DNA of 64,000 bases from Ceratopteris richardii (taxonomy: Eukaryota; Streptophyta; Polypodiopsida; Polypodiales; Pteridaceae): contig CM035414.1 in NCBI GenBank assembly GCA_020310875.1, positions 193,928,653-193,992,652 on the forward strand. The letters run 5' to 3'. Shown here piece by piece: positions 24,956-36,521 of the stretch (the first letter of the stretch is position 1; each line of letters begins with the position of its first letter). The notes below the pieces were generated by a model, which saw nothing but the letters and a program-made list of their open reading frames with translations, was not told where the DNA came from and did not search any database. Both the position numbers and the translations under genes were made by a program.

Positions 24956-26317
24956 TAAAATTTCGGGGAAGGTAGTGTGATAACAATATAAGCAAATATG
25001 GTGAAGGCCCTGCTTACAACAAGAGGTGAGATAGCTGCACCACCAACCCCCCTAGGGTGAGTAGTGGAGATCCAGGCATGAGTCGAAGAAATACGTTTTA
25101 GTCTTTTCTGAAGGTCCTCTCCATCAATTTTGGTCTCTTGAATACATATGAAGTCCGGGTTCAGGCTATTATCCCAATTCGTTTCCTTCTACGTCTAACT
25201 TCCATGAACCCTTCTGAGTCTGCCTCCAAGACTTGAGTTTCCTTCTCCTCAATGTTTATAGGATGATCTTGAGCCCTGATTTGGCTCTTTGTAGAGTTTG
25301 TTGTTTCTTGCTTCTGCTTGTTCTTAGAGGAATTGTGTTTTAAAGGACACTCTTTTATCCTGTGTCCTTAATGTCTGCAACGAAAGCATGTGTTTGGTAT
25401 ATTTTTCTATATGATCTCTTGCTCCCAAGCTTCCCCTTCATGGATGTTTATGGAAATCTTTGTAGGGAGAATCTTATTTAGATATGTTTTGACACAAATC
25501 TTCGGGTGCCTTCTTGCACTGAATGAATGTTTCAGTCCATCAATGAAGCCCCCGACATCCTCTCTCAAGGTTAACTGCCGACCTATGGGTGTCACAATTT
25601 CTCTTAAGAAACCATACAGGAAGAAGGGCAAGATAGGGAGCTCTACCCAAAGTGGTTTAGTCTTATTTGGAACAAAATTAGGGAACCACTTAAAGAGGCA
25701 TAAGGTAGATCTCCAAATTCGCCACATGCCAACTTGCAATGCTTGAAACACCATCTCCTCATTCTCAAAGACCAAAAGCACGTGGTTTGCTGGCAAGAAT
25801 TGACATTTTCTCACAATCAAACCACACTAGAACCACTCCTTATGAAACCAAAGACATAAGGACTCTAGGGGGGATCTTGTGCCAAACAATTGGCCAATGA
25901 GACACATTTTTCTTAATTCTTCCTGCTTCACCAAAATATCCTTCCTCTTAAGCAAAACAACTCGAGGCTTGACACCAAGCAAATCCTTGGAGGCACTAGG
26001 GTGCTGTCCTCCATCGGGGGTCCCACATTGCTAATCACTAGCAAAGGGAATGCTCCGGCCATGGAGGCCGAGAACAAACACCACACACTATAAACTCCCT
26101 CAATAACGTCCACCAAAAATGGAAACCAAAATGCCCGCATACATAGACCCCAAGAGAAATGAACAAACAAGCACCACAACAAAACAACTAGGCGAGAGAA
26201 AAACAAAACGAGGAAAGAAAGAGAACAGGCCCAGCCATGACGATCAAGCAACCAATCGAAGACACGAGCGAGAAGCCCAAACCCCATAGGTGACCTTCAG
26301 AAACTCTTTATGTGACT
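24956..26317 (-). mobile_element. LINE fragment (L1-like), ORF1 plus start of endonuclease
   Basis: A non-LTR retrotransposon on the minus strand. Its 5' part (26317 to about 26060) leads into ORF1 with a DUF4283-type domain (about 25400-25950: CLIGQLFGTRSPLES, then WVELPILPFFLYGF and GEAWEQEI), followed by a CX2CX4HX4C-type knuckle (GHRIKECPLKH near 25330-25390). The beginning of the ORF2 apurinic endonuclease follows (near 25030-25165: PDFICIQETKIDGEDL, then HPRGVGGA). Reverse transcriptase and the poly-A tail are absent. ORF1 contains at least one in-frame stop (near 25830) and frame changes, so it is a dead copy. Confidence 0.8.
25200..25980 (-). pseudogene. LINE ORF1 (DUF4283 nucleic-acid-binding protein)
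   Basis: In plant L1-like LINEs this protein coats the element RNA. The DUF4283 core runs from about residue MCLIGQLFG to WEQEI, then a CCHC-like knuckle follows near 25330-25390. An in-frame stop lies in the DUF4283 part, between KEWF and CGLIVRK, and another falls in the knuckle region. No intact protein is encoded. Confidence 0.75.
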
Positions 26318-26838
26318 TGTTAAGGGAGCCCTCCATCCTCATTAGAATGGATAAGGATTTCACGATATACTTATCAGTATACACACAAGGGAAGCAATAC
26401 AAGAATATAGAACTTCTACAAAAAGTTCCACAACCCGGAATTGATAGGTATGGATAATTAGACTACACATGATACAAGAGATCCCACAACTTGGGACCGT
26501 AGGTATGAAACAATATATCAGAATTACAAGAGCTCCCTTTACGGGGATGAACTAGATACAAGATATAATTGGACAAGATTTCGTTCCATGAGATTACAAG
26601 ATAACACGACTAGATGTCTAGAGACTAGACTAGTCAAGTCTAGAACAAGGAACTAGACAAGAACATGAATTGAAACCTGGAAAGTACTTACTTGTTGAAC
26701 ACGAATCCTTGAGCTCTCAAGACTGGCATTGGCGAAAATGAGGATGTATGTGGCTAATCCCTCCTCATATAGGTGTTGAAGGGTAGTTTATCAAGGTTGA
26801 TTACAAATTGATGATGTCATCAATCAAAACACTAGCTA
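26318..26838 (-). repeat. Partial LTR of the gypsy C family
   Basis: It aligns with the C LTR at 27712-28370 (both start TGTYAAGGGAGC; shared CCACAACYCGG and TCCTYATATAGG blocks) with clear divergence, perhaps 20-25%. The match ends near 26838. It is a separate, older or decayed copy lying close to C. Confidence 0.7.
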
Positions 26839-27711
26839 GGAGGTTGTGAGTTCAATTCCTACACAAAGGGCCCATAGGTGAGCATTGATGACTATGCTCA
26901 ATCTAAGGGGGAAAGAATGTTACATAATCCTAGTAGGAGTTGGATGATCCACACCTTAAGAGGGAGGATTAGGAAGTAATCCTCAACCATGGCATTCTGG
27001 GCAAGTGGTTAGCCCCTCATACTTGTAGTAGCAGAAACATGGTGGGCCCATAACCCATAGGCCCGATGATCAAAACCTATCTTTGATACCAATTGTTGAA
27101 TACTTGTATCCCGATGATCTCCTCTATTTTCATCAAAGGTTAATAAGACAATTCACACAAGAGATGATGACAAGGTCCGACAAAGAGCTGATTGAGAGAT
27201 GTAATTCCTCGTAGCCTCCCCACCATATGGTACTAGAAAAACTTCCCCTTTCTCCATGCATAGTAAATGGCTACATGAATGTCACTCGACATTAATGTTC
27301 CATTTCTAATGTGCGAGGAGGATCACACCTCCTGATGAATCTCCTTCTCATATTACATTTCCTTCCTCTTAAATTGAGCATAGTTGTCAATGCTCACTTA
27401 TGGATCCCTGTCTAACTTGATAGGTCCCTTCGCAAGGTTGAGCAATTCTAGTAACCCCAAACTCTAGCGCATGGATGTGTCTTGGACCCATCCAGCCACG
27501 GTTTGGTGTTAAAATGTCCATGCGCCTTCATCTGTGGACAATTTTAGACTCATCCATGGTCAAGCACTTCCCAAGTTTTTCTGGTTTGAGGCTCTTAAAA
27601 ATTTGGTCCATTTCTTGATTTGTGCATGTTATCCTTATGCAAGGGCCATGCTAGTCTGGGACTGGCAAGGATTGGGACTAGAGGCAACAAGATTTGAAGA
27701 TCAATTCAACT
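26839..27711. mobile_element. Mosaic of small LTR-retrotransposon scraps
   Basis: Three clues are visible. A purine tract (26905-26916) followed by TGTTACAT looks like a plus-strand LTR start. A tRNA-iMet-like primer site in minus sense (27079-27091) sits beside TGTTGAAT at 27094, which looks like a minus-strand LTR. A short copia integrase tail (27530-27640, plus strand, with HGQALPKFFWFEAL) follows. The pieces are too short to assign to whole elements. Confidence 0.5.
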
Positions 27712-28370
27712 TGTCAAGGGAGCACTAGTTTGTGCTCTCTCACTACACTAGACAAGATTTTAGAATAATAATTATGATTACAAGATCACCCACGTAGGGA
27801 AATAATACAAGAATATATAACTGATACAAGAAGTTCCACAACTCAGGACTGATAGGTATGGATAACTTGGCTAGAGATGATATAGGAGAGTCCACAACCC
27901 GGGACCATATGTATGAAGCAAGATATCTTGATTACAAGAACTCCTTCAGGGGGATGAATTAGATACAAGGAATAACTGGAAAGGATCTCGTACTACGAGA
28001 TTACGATAGAACAAAATCCGATGTCCAAGATACAAGATTAGACAAGACTAGAACTAGAATCAGAACTTGGAGATCACGATTCCTTGAGCTCCTAAGACTC
28101 GCATTTGCAAGACTGAGTATATATGTGGCCAACCCCTCCTTATATAGGTTTTCAAGGGTGGTTTGTTAATGGTGGTTACGAACTGATGATGCCATCAATG
28201 ATATCATCAATTCAAAACAAGACCTCTACGTGTCAGAATCTAGCAAGTAGAAAGTCAATCTTATGGTTTTGGCACGTTTTAGATGCAAGAAAAGCATTAG
28301 TTTCTCCAAATTTTGAACCAAATATCACATGGAATTTGAGGTTTAGGATGGTTTCTTGTTCATGATATCA
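27712..28370 (-). repeat. Downstream LTR of gypsy C
   Basis: A 659-base LTR. In element sense it starts TGATATCATG after a purine tract and ends CCCTTGACA. A TATATAAG-like promoter box lies near 28140. A partial relative is at 26318-26838. Confidence 0.7.
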
Positions 28371-29772
28371 TCCCCCTCAAGGTACGAGTTCCACAAGGAG
28401 CAGTCATGTTATTTGGTCTTCGCTTCAATGGGTTTTTCTTATGAAATTTTTGAAGCTTGATTGGTGCTCTCTTAAGGTTTTCTATAGGTTCCCAAGTACG
28501 ATCGTTGATGTCATACCATTTCCAATGAAAAAGGTACTACAATTTCTGTTGAAATATTCTCGAATCTAGGACATGCTCAACTTTGAATCGTTCATGATCA
28601 TCAATCTTGATAGCTGGTGAAGGACTAGGTTTCTCCCCCCTCAGTGGTGAAATTGGATATGGTTCCAACATGTAGACATGAAAAACTGGATGTATTCTCA
28701 TGGTACTTGGTAATTGGAGCTTGAAAGTGACTGGATTAACCTTGTCCAAGATGGTGAATGGACCAAATCTTTGATGGTCTAGCTTTGCATAGGACCTTGA
28801 AGTTTGCAAATTATTTTTAAGTAACTACACTTTATTGCCAATGTGATATACTAGATTTTGAACACGATGCTAATCTACATAATACTTATATTGTTCTTGC
28901 GCTCTATGGATCTCTTCCTTGAGTTCTTTGTGAATATCCATGAGGTACTGGGCCTTATCTATAACAACTTGGTTCTTGACATGATTTGAGAGTTATATAT
29001 CCACCCTTGGATGTTTTCTATAATTTGCAAAGAAAGGAGTCTGCTCGGTACATGTATGAACACTCTTATTATAGACAAACTCTACAAATGGTAAAAGCTC
29101 AAACCAATCATCTTGATGATAATTGACGGTGTAACAGAGATACTGTTCTAAGACCTAGATTCACATGTTCTTTTTGTCCACTAGTCTATGGATGATTGCC
29201 TCTAGATAGTTTAACTAGAAATCTAATGAGCTTGCAAAGATTGTTCCAAAAGTTGGATATGAACTATGGATCTCGATTACTGACAATATCATCAGGTAAT
29301 CCATGAAGCCTAAAGATGTATTTGAGAAAAAACCTAGTGGCTGCACCTATAATTGCCTTGGTAGTTAGAATGAAGTGTGCCATCTTTGTAAATCTATCCA
29401 CTATAACAGGAATGGCATCATACTTGTCTGACCTTGGCTAATTTGTGATGAAATCCATAGATAATGAATCCCATGGACTTTTTGGAATAGGTGAATGTTG
29501 CAAGAGGGCATGAGGTTTATGTCAGGGTACCTTAGATCTATTGCAAGTGTCACAGGTTCAGATATATTATTTGACTTCCTTCCACATGTGAGGCCACCAA
29601 AAATTCCTTCATATGAGTTCTATTGTTTTATTCACTCCAAAATGTCATGCTCTAAGGTTTTCATGATGTTACAGAAGTACTTGGATCTTGGGATTTCCTG
29701 CAGGGACATACAATAGGCTCTTATAGAATAGTAACCCATCCTTTTCCTAACACTCAATTATTTCTTGAACTT
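27712..29772 (-). mobile_element. Gypsy C: downstream part (LTR, integrase tail)
   Basis: The downstream end of an old chromovirus read on the minus strand. The LTR is 27712-28370, a purine tract (28371-28384) follows, then the integrase tail and C-terminal region (28537-28809, with FGPFTILDKV and HPVFHVYMLEPY) and the integrase core (29000-29700, with SLSMDFIT and LHGLPDDIVSDRD). Copia B is inserted at 29773. The rest of C continues at 45489-46600 and 49538-51390. It is broken in many places. Confidence 0.8.
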
Positions 29773-30056
29773 TGTTGGGTGTGTGTAGAAGTGCGAGAGA
29801 CACATAAGAAGCACACACAAGGAGCACATACGCAACAATACACATGAAGAAGACAATGGCTGGAATAGCTCTCTCTATTGATTATGAACGGAACTGAAGT
29901 AAGAGCTGAATAATATCCCTAATTACAAAGTACTAACAGAGTATCAAGTATGTGGTAACATGGGGAAAAAACCTCTAGCCAGCACTAGAGTAAAAAGTGC
30001 CATGTATAGGGAAAAGGTTCACATCAAAGCTACTCGAGGAACACATAAATGTAACA
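29773..30056 (-). repeat. Downstream LTR of copia B
   Basis: 284 bases, TGTTGG...GTAACA on the plus strand. In element sense it begins TGTTAC right after a purine tract (GGGGGG at 30059-30065). It matches 34400-34569 plus 45366-45488. Confidence 0.9.
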
Positions 30057-30099
30057 AACCCCCCTGGAGCGAATGATGTGAACACATACAGGGAGTGAC

Positions 30100-33000
30100 A
30101 GATCAGCCCCCACAAGGTAATAAGCCTAAAGCTTTGCAAAAAGCTTCAAACTTTTCCCGTGGAAGAGCTTTGGTGAATATGTCTTCCACATTATCTTGTG
30201 TAGGAACATATACCAAATCAATATCTCCTGCATGAAGGTGCTCTCTCACATAGCGATAATGCACCTCAATATGTTTGGTTCACGCATGAAACACTGGGTT
30301 TCGTGCAACAACCAAAGCACTCTGACTATCAGTGAGAATATGCGTAGCAACATCAATCTCCATGCAAAGATCCATCAATAGGCGTCTCAGTCATACACTC
30401 CACTGTAGCTGTGAAAACTGCCCTATACTCAGCTTCACAACTCGATGTTGCCAATGTAGGTTGCTTCTTACTCAACCAAGATATACATGAGTCTCCAAGG
30501 AAAAAGCAATTACCAATAGTGGACATGCGAGTATCATAACAACCAGCCCAATCACTATCTATAAAAGCATGCAAGCATGGTTGGACATCTCTACCATAAA
30601 AGAGACCTAATCTCAAAGTGCCTCTGAGATATCTCAACACACGTTTCACCGCTTGCCAATGCTTAGTGCTAGTGCTATGCATGAATCGACTCAACTGGGA
30701 AACCGCATATTGTATATCCGTCCTTGTGTTGCATGCATATATAAGACATCCGACAGCTTGCTGATAAAGAGAAGTGTCTAATGCATCACTGGAATCCTCA
30801 ACTGAGAACCTGAATCCTGTCTCAACTGGTGTGGAAACTAGCTTGCAATCCCCAAAGTCAAAACGTTGAAGTAGTTTTTCAACATACTTTGCTTGATGCA
30901 TAACAATTCCCCCCTCAACGGATACAAACTGGATGCCAAGATAGTAGCTCAAAATACCAAGATAAGTGACATCAAAAGTATCCTGCAGCCATAAGAATGT
31001 CAATTTTTGCATCACATGACCCAGTCAAGAGTATGTCATCAACATAAAGAATAAGCACTATAAGATCAGCCCCATTTTTGCATACATAGAGTGTGCTTCC
31101 AATTGGACTACATGTGAAGCCAAGAGCAATCAAGTGCTTATGGATTTTCTCATACCATGCACGTGGTGCGTGCTTGAGACCATACAAGGTTTTATGCAAG
31201 CGACAAACCATATGCTCTTTCCCTTTCATAATAAATCCGGGAGGTTGCTTCACATAGACCTCTTCTTGCAAATCACCATTCAAGAAGGTTGTTTTTATGT
31301 CCAACTGATGCACTTTCCAACCTCGATGGGCAGCCAATGCAACCATGACACGAATAGTAGTCATGCGTGAAGTAGGTGCAAAAGTTTCCTCATAGTCAAT
31401 GCCATATTGTTGCGCATATCCTTTGGCAACCAATCTAGCTTTGTAGCGATCAATGCTACCATCAGATTTTCTCTTAATCTTGTAAACCCACTTTGTACCA
31501 ATGGCATTCTTTCCTTTTGGCAATTCACATAACTCCCAAGTACCATTCCTATGTATGGAATCCATTTCGGATTGCATAGCACTCATCCATTGTGGATCGT
31601 CACATGCATCTTCAAAAGAAAGTGGCTCTTCATTACATGTAGCAATAAGAGAATAATCCACAAAATTACTTGATGCATGGTGAGAGCTTGATCTTGTTCT
31701 ACCAAGTAAATGTGCACTCAATTTGTTGTCCTGTAAAGTTTGTTTCAGCCACTTTGGCATAGATTTTGCACTCTTGATAGACATGCGTTCATTATGTAAA
31801 ACATCTTCAATATATACATCATGCGTGGGCTGAATTTCATGCTCATTTTCAGCCATATTTTGATGCAAATGTTCAACGATATGTGGCTGGAAATTTCCAG
31901 CAGTTTTGACAATTTTTGGCTGAAAATTTTCAGCCATGTTTGGATGGAAATTCTCTACATTTTCAGCCTTATTCGGTTGGAATTTTTCAGCCCTTTGAAC
32001 CTCAGTTGGCTTGTCTACATGGCCATAGTCAAGCGCACCATTTTTGAACAAAGGCATGAGTGTATCGAACACATCTTCTGAGCTAACTGTTGGCTGTTTT
32101 TTACATTCAAGTAGAGGGAAAACTGAATTTTCAGCAAATACCACATCTCGACTCACAATAATTGTGTTTGTCAATGGATGGTACAAACGATATCCCTTAC
32201 TTTCAGCACTATAACCAAAAAATATACAAATACCTCTTTCGTGAAGAAAAGCATTAAACTCATGTGACATGTATTCACCACCACGATCCGTGCGTAGAGT
32301 CAAAAGCTTTTGTGAAGAAAAATTTTCAGCCATAGCTAAAAATGATTTGAAGCAAGAAAATACCTCATTCTTTACTTTCATAGGATACACCCATGTATGG
32401 CGAGTAGCATCATCAATGAAGGTAACAAAGTATACATGCTTCCCAAAAGATGGAGTTTTGACGGGACCACATACATCACTATGAACAAGCTGCAATTTTC
32501 TTGTAGTGTGTGTATGACTATCTTTTGGAAAAGAAGCACGATGCATTTTTCCAAGAATGCAACCTTCACATGCATGCTTTTCAATGGACTTAAGTGTAGG
32601 CATGTCCTTCTTTTGCAAGTAAAGCAAACTATTGAAGTTCAAGGGACCAAAATGAGCATGCCAAAGCTCCATTTCAGCCATGGAAGAAGTATGAGAAACC
32701 AAGGCATTCGAGGCATCCCTCTTGTATGTATCCATGCGATACAAACCATTACATAATGTACCGAACATCACGATAACATCGCCATTGCTGGAATCATGAA
32801 CCATACACTTATCATCAACAAAGTGTACATGAAGTCCAACTTTGGCAATCAACGAAAATGAAATTAAGTTCTTCTTGATACTGTGCACATACAATGCATT
32901 TTTTAAGAGAATCACACCTCCATTTGCAGCTGTAAGCTCAATTTCTCCTACTCCAATCATAGGATAAGAGGCATTGTTTGCACACACCACATGTCCTCCT

Positions 33001-33104
33001 TTGGGTGCATCTTTCAAAGAGGCAAAAAATCTTTTGCATGATGTTATGTGCTTTGAAGCACCACTATCAAATAACCAATCCAAATCAGCCTCACTCACAA
33101 CCAT
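30100..33104 (-). pseudogene. pol region of copia B
   Basis: In minus-strand order: retropepsin (LDWLFDSGASKHIT near 33060), integrase zinc region (ELWHAHFGPLNF near 32660), integrase core (HSDVCGPVKTPSFG, 32300-32510), linker repeats (31840-32005), reverse transcriptase (31000-31650, with GTKWVYKIKRKSDG and YVDDILLTG) and RNase H (30353-30800). Long frames remain, but it is a broken copy. Copia pol makes the integrase and reverse transcriptase needed for transposition. Confidence 0.88.
31840..32005 (-). repeat. Tandem repeat in integrase-RT linker of copia B
   Basis: Five to six degenerate units of about 27-33 bases encode variants of AENFQPN. The matching array in copia A is at 4520-4690. 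Confidence 0.65.
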
Positions 33105-33107
33105 ACA

Positions 33108-34040
33108 TTAAGAATGCAAAGAAGCATCATAATGACATGTAACAACATATGCCCAAAAATCTTGAGCCATGTTAGCTTCATCATTCTTTACATTTGCTGA
33201 ATTTTCAGCAATAGACATGCCCGATTCCTTCTTCTTTTCATTGCGTTTAGCAAGCTTTCTACACTCATCAATAGTATGACCAGCCTTCTGGCAATATTTG
33301 CGTCTCTTCTTCTTTTGCAAATCGCTATCATTAGAGGAATGAGTGGAAGAGGAAGCTTGAGGCTTTGGTTTTGATGAACCCAAAGCTGAACCATACTTGC
33401 TTTCCCCCTTTTGTGAGATACAAAGTGCTTGCATTCCCTCAATCAAACCGCTCCTATTCACTCTAGATTCCTCTTCTTGCAAAATAAGAGACACAACCTC
33501 ATCAAATGCATACATATTAGGATTTCCTTTTGCAACCAAACAGAGTGTAGTAGCAAAGCTTTGAAAAGATTCCGGTAATCCTTTCAAAAATGTAGAAATG
33601 AGTGATGCATCCGGAATGATCTCATCTATGTTTTCCAATTGCTCTTTCAAGTCCTTGATGTGTGTCACATACACATCCACCGACTCATTTTCAGCCATAC
33701 ATACATCCTCAAGTTGCTTCCTCAAGTATGCAACACATGCTTCATTACGCACGACATACAAAGAAGCAAGAGTGTCCCATGCCTGTCGTGATGTAGAACT
33801 TGACCGAATGTGTGGAACTATATGACGCTTCACAGAAAGCGCAATCAAAGCATGAGCTTGAGCATCTTTTCCATCCCATCTAAGCTTCTCTTGTGTAGGT
33901 GGAGAAGGAGAAACCACTTTACTCGAAGAAGAAGCTCCATCTATGACAGTAGACTGTGAAGTAGAAGAACCTGCCGGTCTTCGATCTACATCTGCCACTA
34001 TGTTCCAAAGTTGTTTGACAACAAGAACATGCTTCATCAT
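33108..34040 (-). pseudogene. gag region of copia B
   Basis: About 310 residues: a UBN2-type capsid (AWDTLASLYVVRNEA, then VYVTHIKDLKEQL) followed by a CX2CX4HX4C nucleocapsid knuckle (KYCQKAGHTIDECRK). The start of the family's gag lies a little upstream, towards 34120. Fossil. Confidence 0.85.
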
Positions 34041-34399
34041 TTAAGACCACATCAGATAGTTGGTCCCATCAAGCTTATCTTCAGCTTGAAGCATGCCAAA
34101 CAAGTCATTGCTGCCCGCCATTTCACAAAAGAACAAGAATGTGACCAAATCTTCACTTCGATGAAAGTTGAAATGAATGCTGAAATTTCAGCTCACAAAC
34201 TGTCACTCTGATGGAGATTTTGACTGCATAAATGGCTTCAAAATGGGGGTAAAACCTAGTGCACCTGCTGAAAGTGTTTCTTGGGTGCTGAAATTCACTC
34301 TTCTATGCTCCGAAGTCGTTTTGCACAGTTAAAAGTGCACGTGTGCCGCGACGCGAAAAACCGAAACTTGAGAAGGAGCTGAACCTGCTCTCATACCAC

Positions 34400-34569
34400 T
34401 GTTGGGTGTGTGTAGAAGTGCGAGAGACACACAAGAAGCACACAAAAGGAGTACAAACGCAACAAGACACACAAAGAAGACGATGGCTGGAATAGCTCTC
34501 TCTATTGATTATGAACGGAACTGAAGTAAGAGATGAATAATATCCCTAAGTACAAAGTACCACCACATA
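34400..34569 (-). repeat. Left part of the upstream LTR of copia B
   Basis: It begins TGTTGGG beside the primer site (TGGTATGAGAGC in minus sense) and matches 29773-29935. It ends at the M target duplication ACATA. Confidence 0.88.
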
Positions 34570-34599
34570 TGTATCGCGGCATCTCCCTCTCTCTCTTTT

Positions 34600-35120
34600 C
34601 ACCACGACCCCCTCCAACCCCACCGTCCCCTCCTCTTTTCCCCCACCACCCCCGCGGCCCCCACCATCACCATGACCCCCTCCAACTCAACCAGCCCTCC
34701 TCTTTTCCCCCACCACCCCCGCGGCCCCCACCATCACCTCGACCCCCTCCAACTCCACCAGCCCTCCTCTTTTCCCCCACCACCCCCGCAGTCCCCACCA
34801 TCACCTCGACCCCCTCCAACTCCACCAGCCCTCCTCCTTTTTCCCCACCACCCCCGCAGCCCCCACCATCACCTCGACCCCCTCCAACTCCACTAGCCCT
34901 CCTCTTTTCCCCCACCACCCTCGTGGTCCCCACCATCACCTCGATCCCCTCCAACTGCACCAGCCCTCCTCTTTTCCCCCACCACCCCCGCGGCCCCCAC
35001 CATCATCTCGACCCCCTCCAACTCCACCAGCCCTCCTCTTTTCCCCCACCACCCCCGCGGCCCCCACCATCACCACGACCCCCTCCAACCCCACCGTCCC
35101 CTCCTCTTTTCCCCCACCAC
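34600..35120. repeat. 67-base C-rich tandem array (left LTR of M)
   Basis: About eight units, each with CCTCTTTTCCCCCACCACC, a CGCGGCCCCCACCATCACC-like core and CCCCCTCCAACTCCACC. The period of 67 was counted between successive TCCTCTTTTC motifs. The period is not a multiple of three, so proline-rich reading frames here are not evidence of a protein. Confidence 0.85.
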
Positions 35121-36470
35121 CTCTCCACAACCCTCCACCACTCCACGACCCCCCACACAACTTTACACCCCCCGCAGCCCTCCACAAACTCCACACCACC
35201 CCACAGCCCTCCACCACTCCACACCACCCCACAATCCTCCAGCACTCCACACCACCCCACAGCCCTCCACAAACTCCACACCACCCCATAGCCCCCCACC
35301 ACTCCACACCATCCCACAGCCCTCCACCACTCCACACCACCCCACAGCCCTCCACAAACTCCACACCACCCCACAGCCCCCCACCACTCTACACCACCCC
35401 ACAGCCCTCCACCACTCCACACCACCCCACAGCCCTCCACCACTCCACGACCCCCCACACAACTCCAACCCCCCCACAGCCCTCCACAAACTCCACACCA
35501 CCCCACAACCCTCCACCACTCCACACCACCCCAGAACCCTCCACCACTCCACACCACCCCACAACCCTCCACCACTCCTCGACCCCCCACACAACTCCAT
35601 CCCCCCCCCCCCCCCCACAACCCTCCACAAACTCCACACCACCCCACAGCCCTCCACCACTCCACACCACCCCACAACCCTCCACCACTCCACACCACCC
35701 CACAGCCCTCCACCACTCCACCACTCCACGACCCCCCACACAAATCCACACCACCCACAACCCTCCACAAACTCCACACCACCCCACAGCCCTCCACCAC
35801 TCCACACCACCCCACAACCCTCCACCACTCCACACCACCCCACAGCCCTCCACAAACTCCACACCACCCCACAGCCCTCCACCACTCCACACCACCCCAC
35901 AACCCTCCACCACTCCACACCACCCCACAACCCTCCACCAACTCCACACCACCCCACAGCCCCCCACTACTCCACGCCACCCCACAGCCCTCCACCACTC
36001 CACACCACCCCACAGCCCTCCACCACTCCACGACCCCCCACACAACTCCCCCCCCCCCCCACAACCCTCCACAAACTCCACACCACTCCACAACCCTCCA
36101 CCACTCCACACCACCCCACAACCTTCCACCACTCCACACCACCCCACAACCCTCCACCAGTCCACACCACCCCACAACCCTCCACCACTCCACACCACCC
36201 CACAGCTCTCCACAAACTCCACACCACCCCACAACCCTCCACCACTCCACACCACCCCACAGCCCTCCACCACTCCACACCACCCCACAGCCCTCCACAA
36301 ATCCACACCACCCCATAGCCCTCCACCACTCCACACCACCCCACAACCATCCACCACTCCACACCACCCCATAGCCCTCCACAAAATCCACACCACCCCA
36401 CAACCCTCCACCACTCCACACAACCCCACAACCCTCCACCACTCCACCACTCCACGACCCCCCACAAACC
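35115..36470. repeat. 28/29-base C-rich higher-order tandem array (left LTR of M)
   Basis: Around 48 units built on CACACCACCCCACAACCCTC, ending either CACCACTC or CACAAACTC. A third variant with CACGACCCCCCACACAACTC recurs every several units, giving a higher-order pattern. A pure C run of 16 lies at 35601-35616. The minus strand is correspondingly G-rich. Confidence 0.88.
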
Positions 36471-36521
36471 CCACAGATCCCACAATTTCCCACGACCTCC
36501 CCCAAAAGTTCTCATGCAATT

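Noticed and set aside
26839-27020. tRNA or SINE promoter boxes (GTTCAATTCC near 26850 and GGGCAAGTGGTTA near 27005)
   Set aside because: The B-box-like motif comes before the A-box-like motif, the spacing is wrong and no cloverleaf or poly-A tail is seen.
34533-35291. Proline-rich plus-strand frame resembling an extensin
   Set aside because: It comes from the 67-base C-rich array, whose period shifts frame at each unit. The matching frame at 42286-44280 has the same cause.
35115-36470. CRISPR-like or telomere-like array
   Set aside because: There are no unique spacers between conserved repeats, and the unit is not a telomere repeat. It is a tandem array inside an LTR, repeated in the second LTR.
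35003-36505. Very long minus-strand reading frames rich in Gly, Val, Trp and Cys, up to 500 residues
   Set aside because: They are translations of the 28/29-base array in the M LTR. All frames are open because the repeat lacks stop codons, and the same holds for 43062-44183.
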